A stretch of DNA of 34,307 nt from Oscillatoriales cyanobacterium (GTDB lineage: Bacteria; Cyanobacteriota; Cyanobacteriia; Cyanobacteriales; Laspinemataceae), in assembly GCA_011390955.1 (NCBI GenBank), contig JAABRM010000073.1, positions 1-34,307 of the forward strand, given 5' to 3'. Position 1 is the first letter of the stretch; each line of letters begins with the position of its first letter. Below, one piece after another: positions 34,298 through 34,307 of the stretch. The translations under genes and the position numbers were made by a program. The notes under the pieces were generated by a model that was not told the origin of the DNA, ran no database searches, and saw only the letters and a list, made by a program, of their open reading frames with translations.

Positions 34298-34307
34298 TGC
34301 CCGAATA

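Overview
The window reads as a chromosomal segment of a filamentous, gliding-type cyanobacterium. The octamer GCGATCGC (HIP1) and shorter GCGATCG forms occur throughout, including inside genes. Intergenic DNA is crowded with short palindromic repeats and heptanucleotide tandem repeats of the kind known from filamentous cyanobacteria. The chemosensory genes include a PatA-type (PATAN + receiver) response regulator, a family largely confined to cyanobacteria. I cannot name the species.

Left part (1-8.7 kb): two copies of an 81-bp hairpin repeat, then a consensus sigma-70 promoter pointing into the 3' end of a leftward NACHT NTPase with a multi-pass membrane tail. Next come a rightward Era/dynamin-like GTPase with a DUF697-like tail, a C5-cytosine DNA methyltransferase bracketed by 114-bp direct repeats, a DEDDh exonuclease of the ERI1/KapD type, a zinc-less medium-chain oxidoreductase and a small unrecognised protein. 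No restriction endonuclease is visible beside the methyltransferase.

Middle (9.0-14.7 kb): two leftward, membrane-anchored TPR proteins of similar architecture, and a divergent Slt-type lytic transglycosylase with a TPR-like solenoid.

Right part (15.4-34.0 kb): one rightward chemosensory locus of eleven genes: patA-like regulator, cheR-TPR, double cheW, transmembrane MCP, cheY, cheA, cheW, soluble MCP, PAS-HEAT protein, cheR, cheB. It supplies two receptors (one membrane, one cytoplasmic), two kinds of coupling protein, a kinase with Hpt and CheW domains but no fused receiver, two separate output receivers (CheY and the PatA-like protein) and a full methylation/demethylation adaptation set with two methyltransferases. 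The PatA-like component suggests type IV pilus-driven motility or another pilus-linked output; that is inference. The large PAS-HEAT protein is the least understood part.

The che locus is broken up by long low-complexity tracts with period 7 or 14 (between cheA and cheW, MCP and PAS-HEAT, PAS-HEAT and cheR, and after cheB). One contains three perfect copies of a 120-bp unit. Related short repeats also sit in frame inside linkers of CheR-TPR, double CheW and CheA and inside the HEAT solenoid, so repeat spread has shaped both spacers and proteins here. I found no tRNA, rRNA, transposase or CRISPR array.
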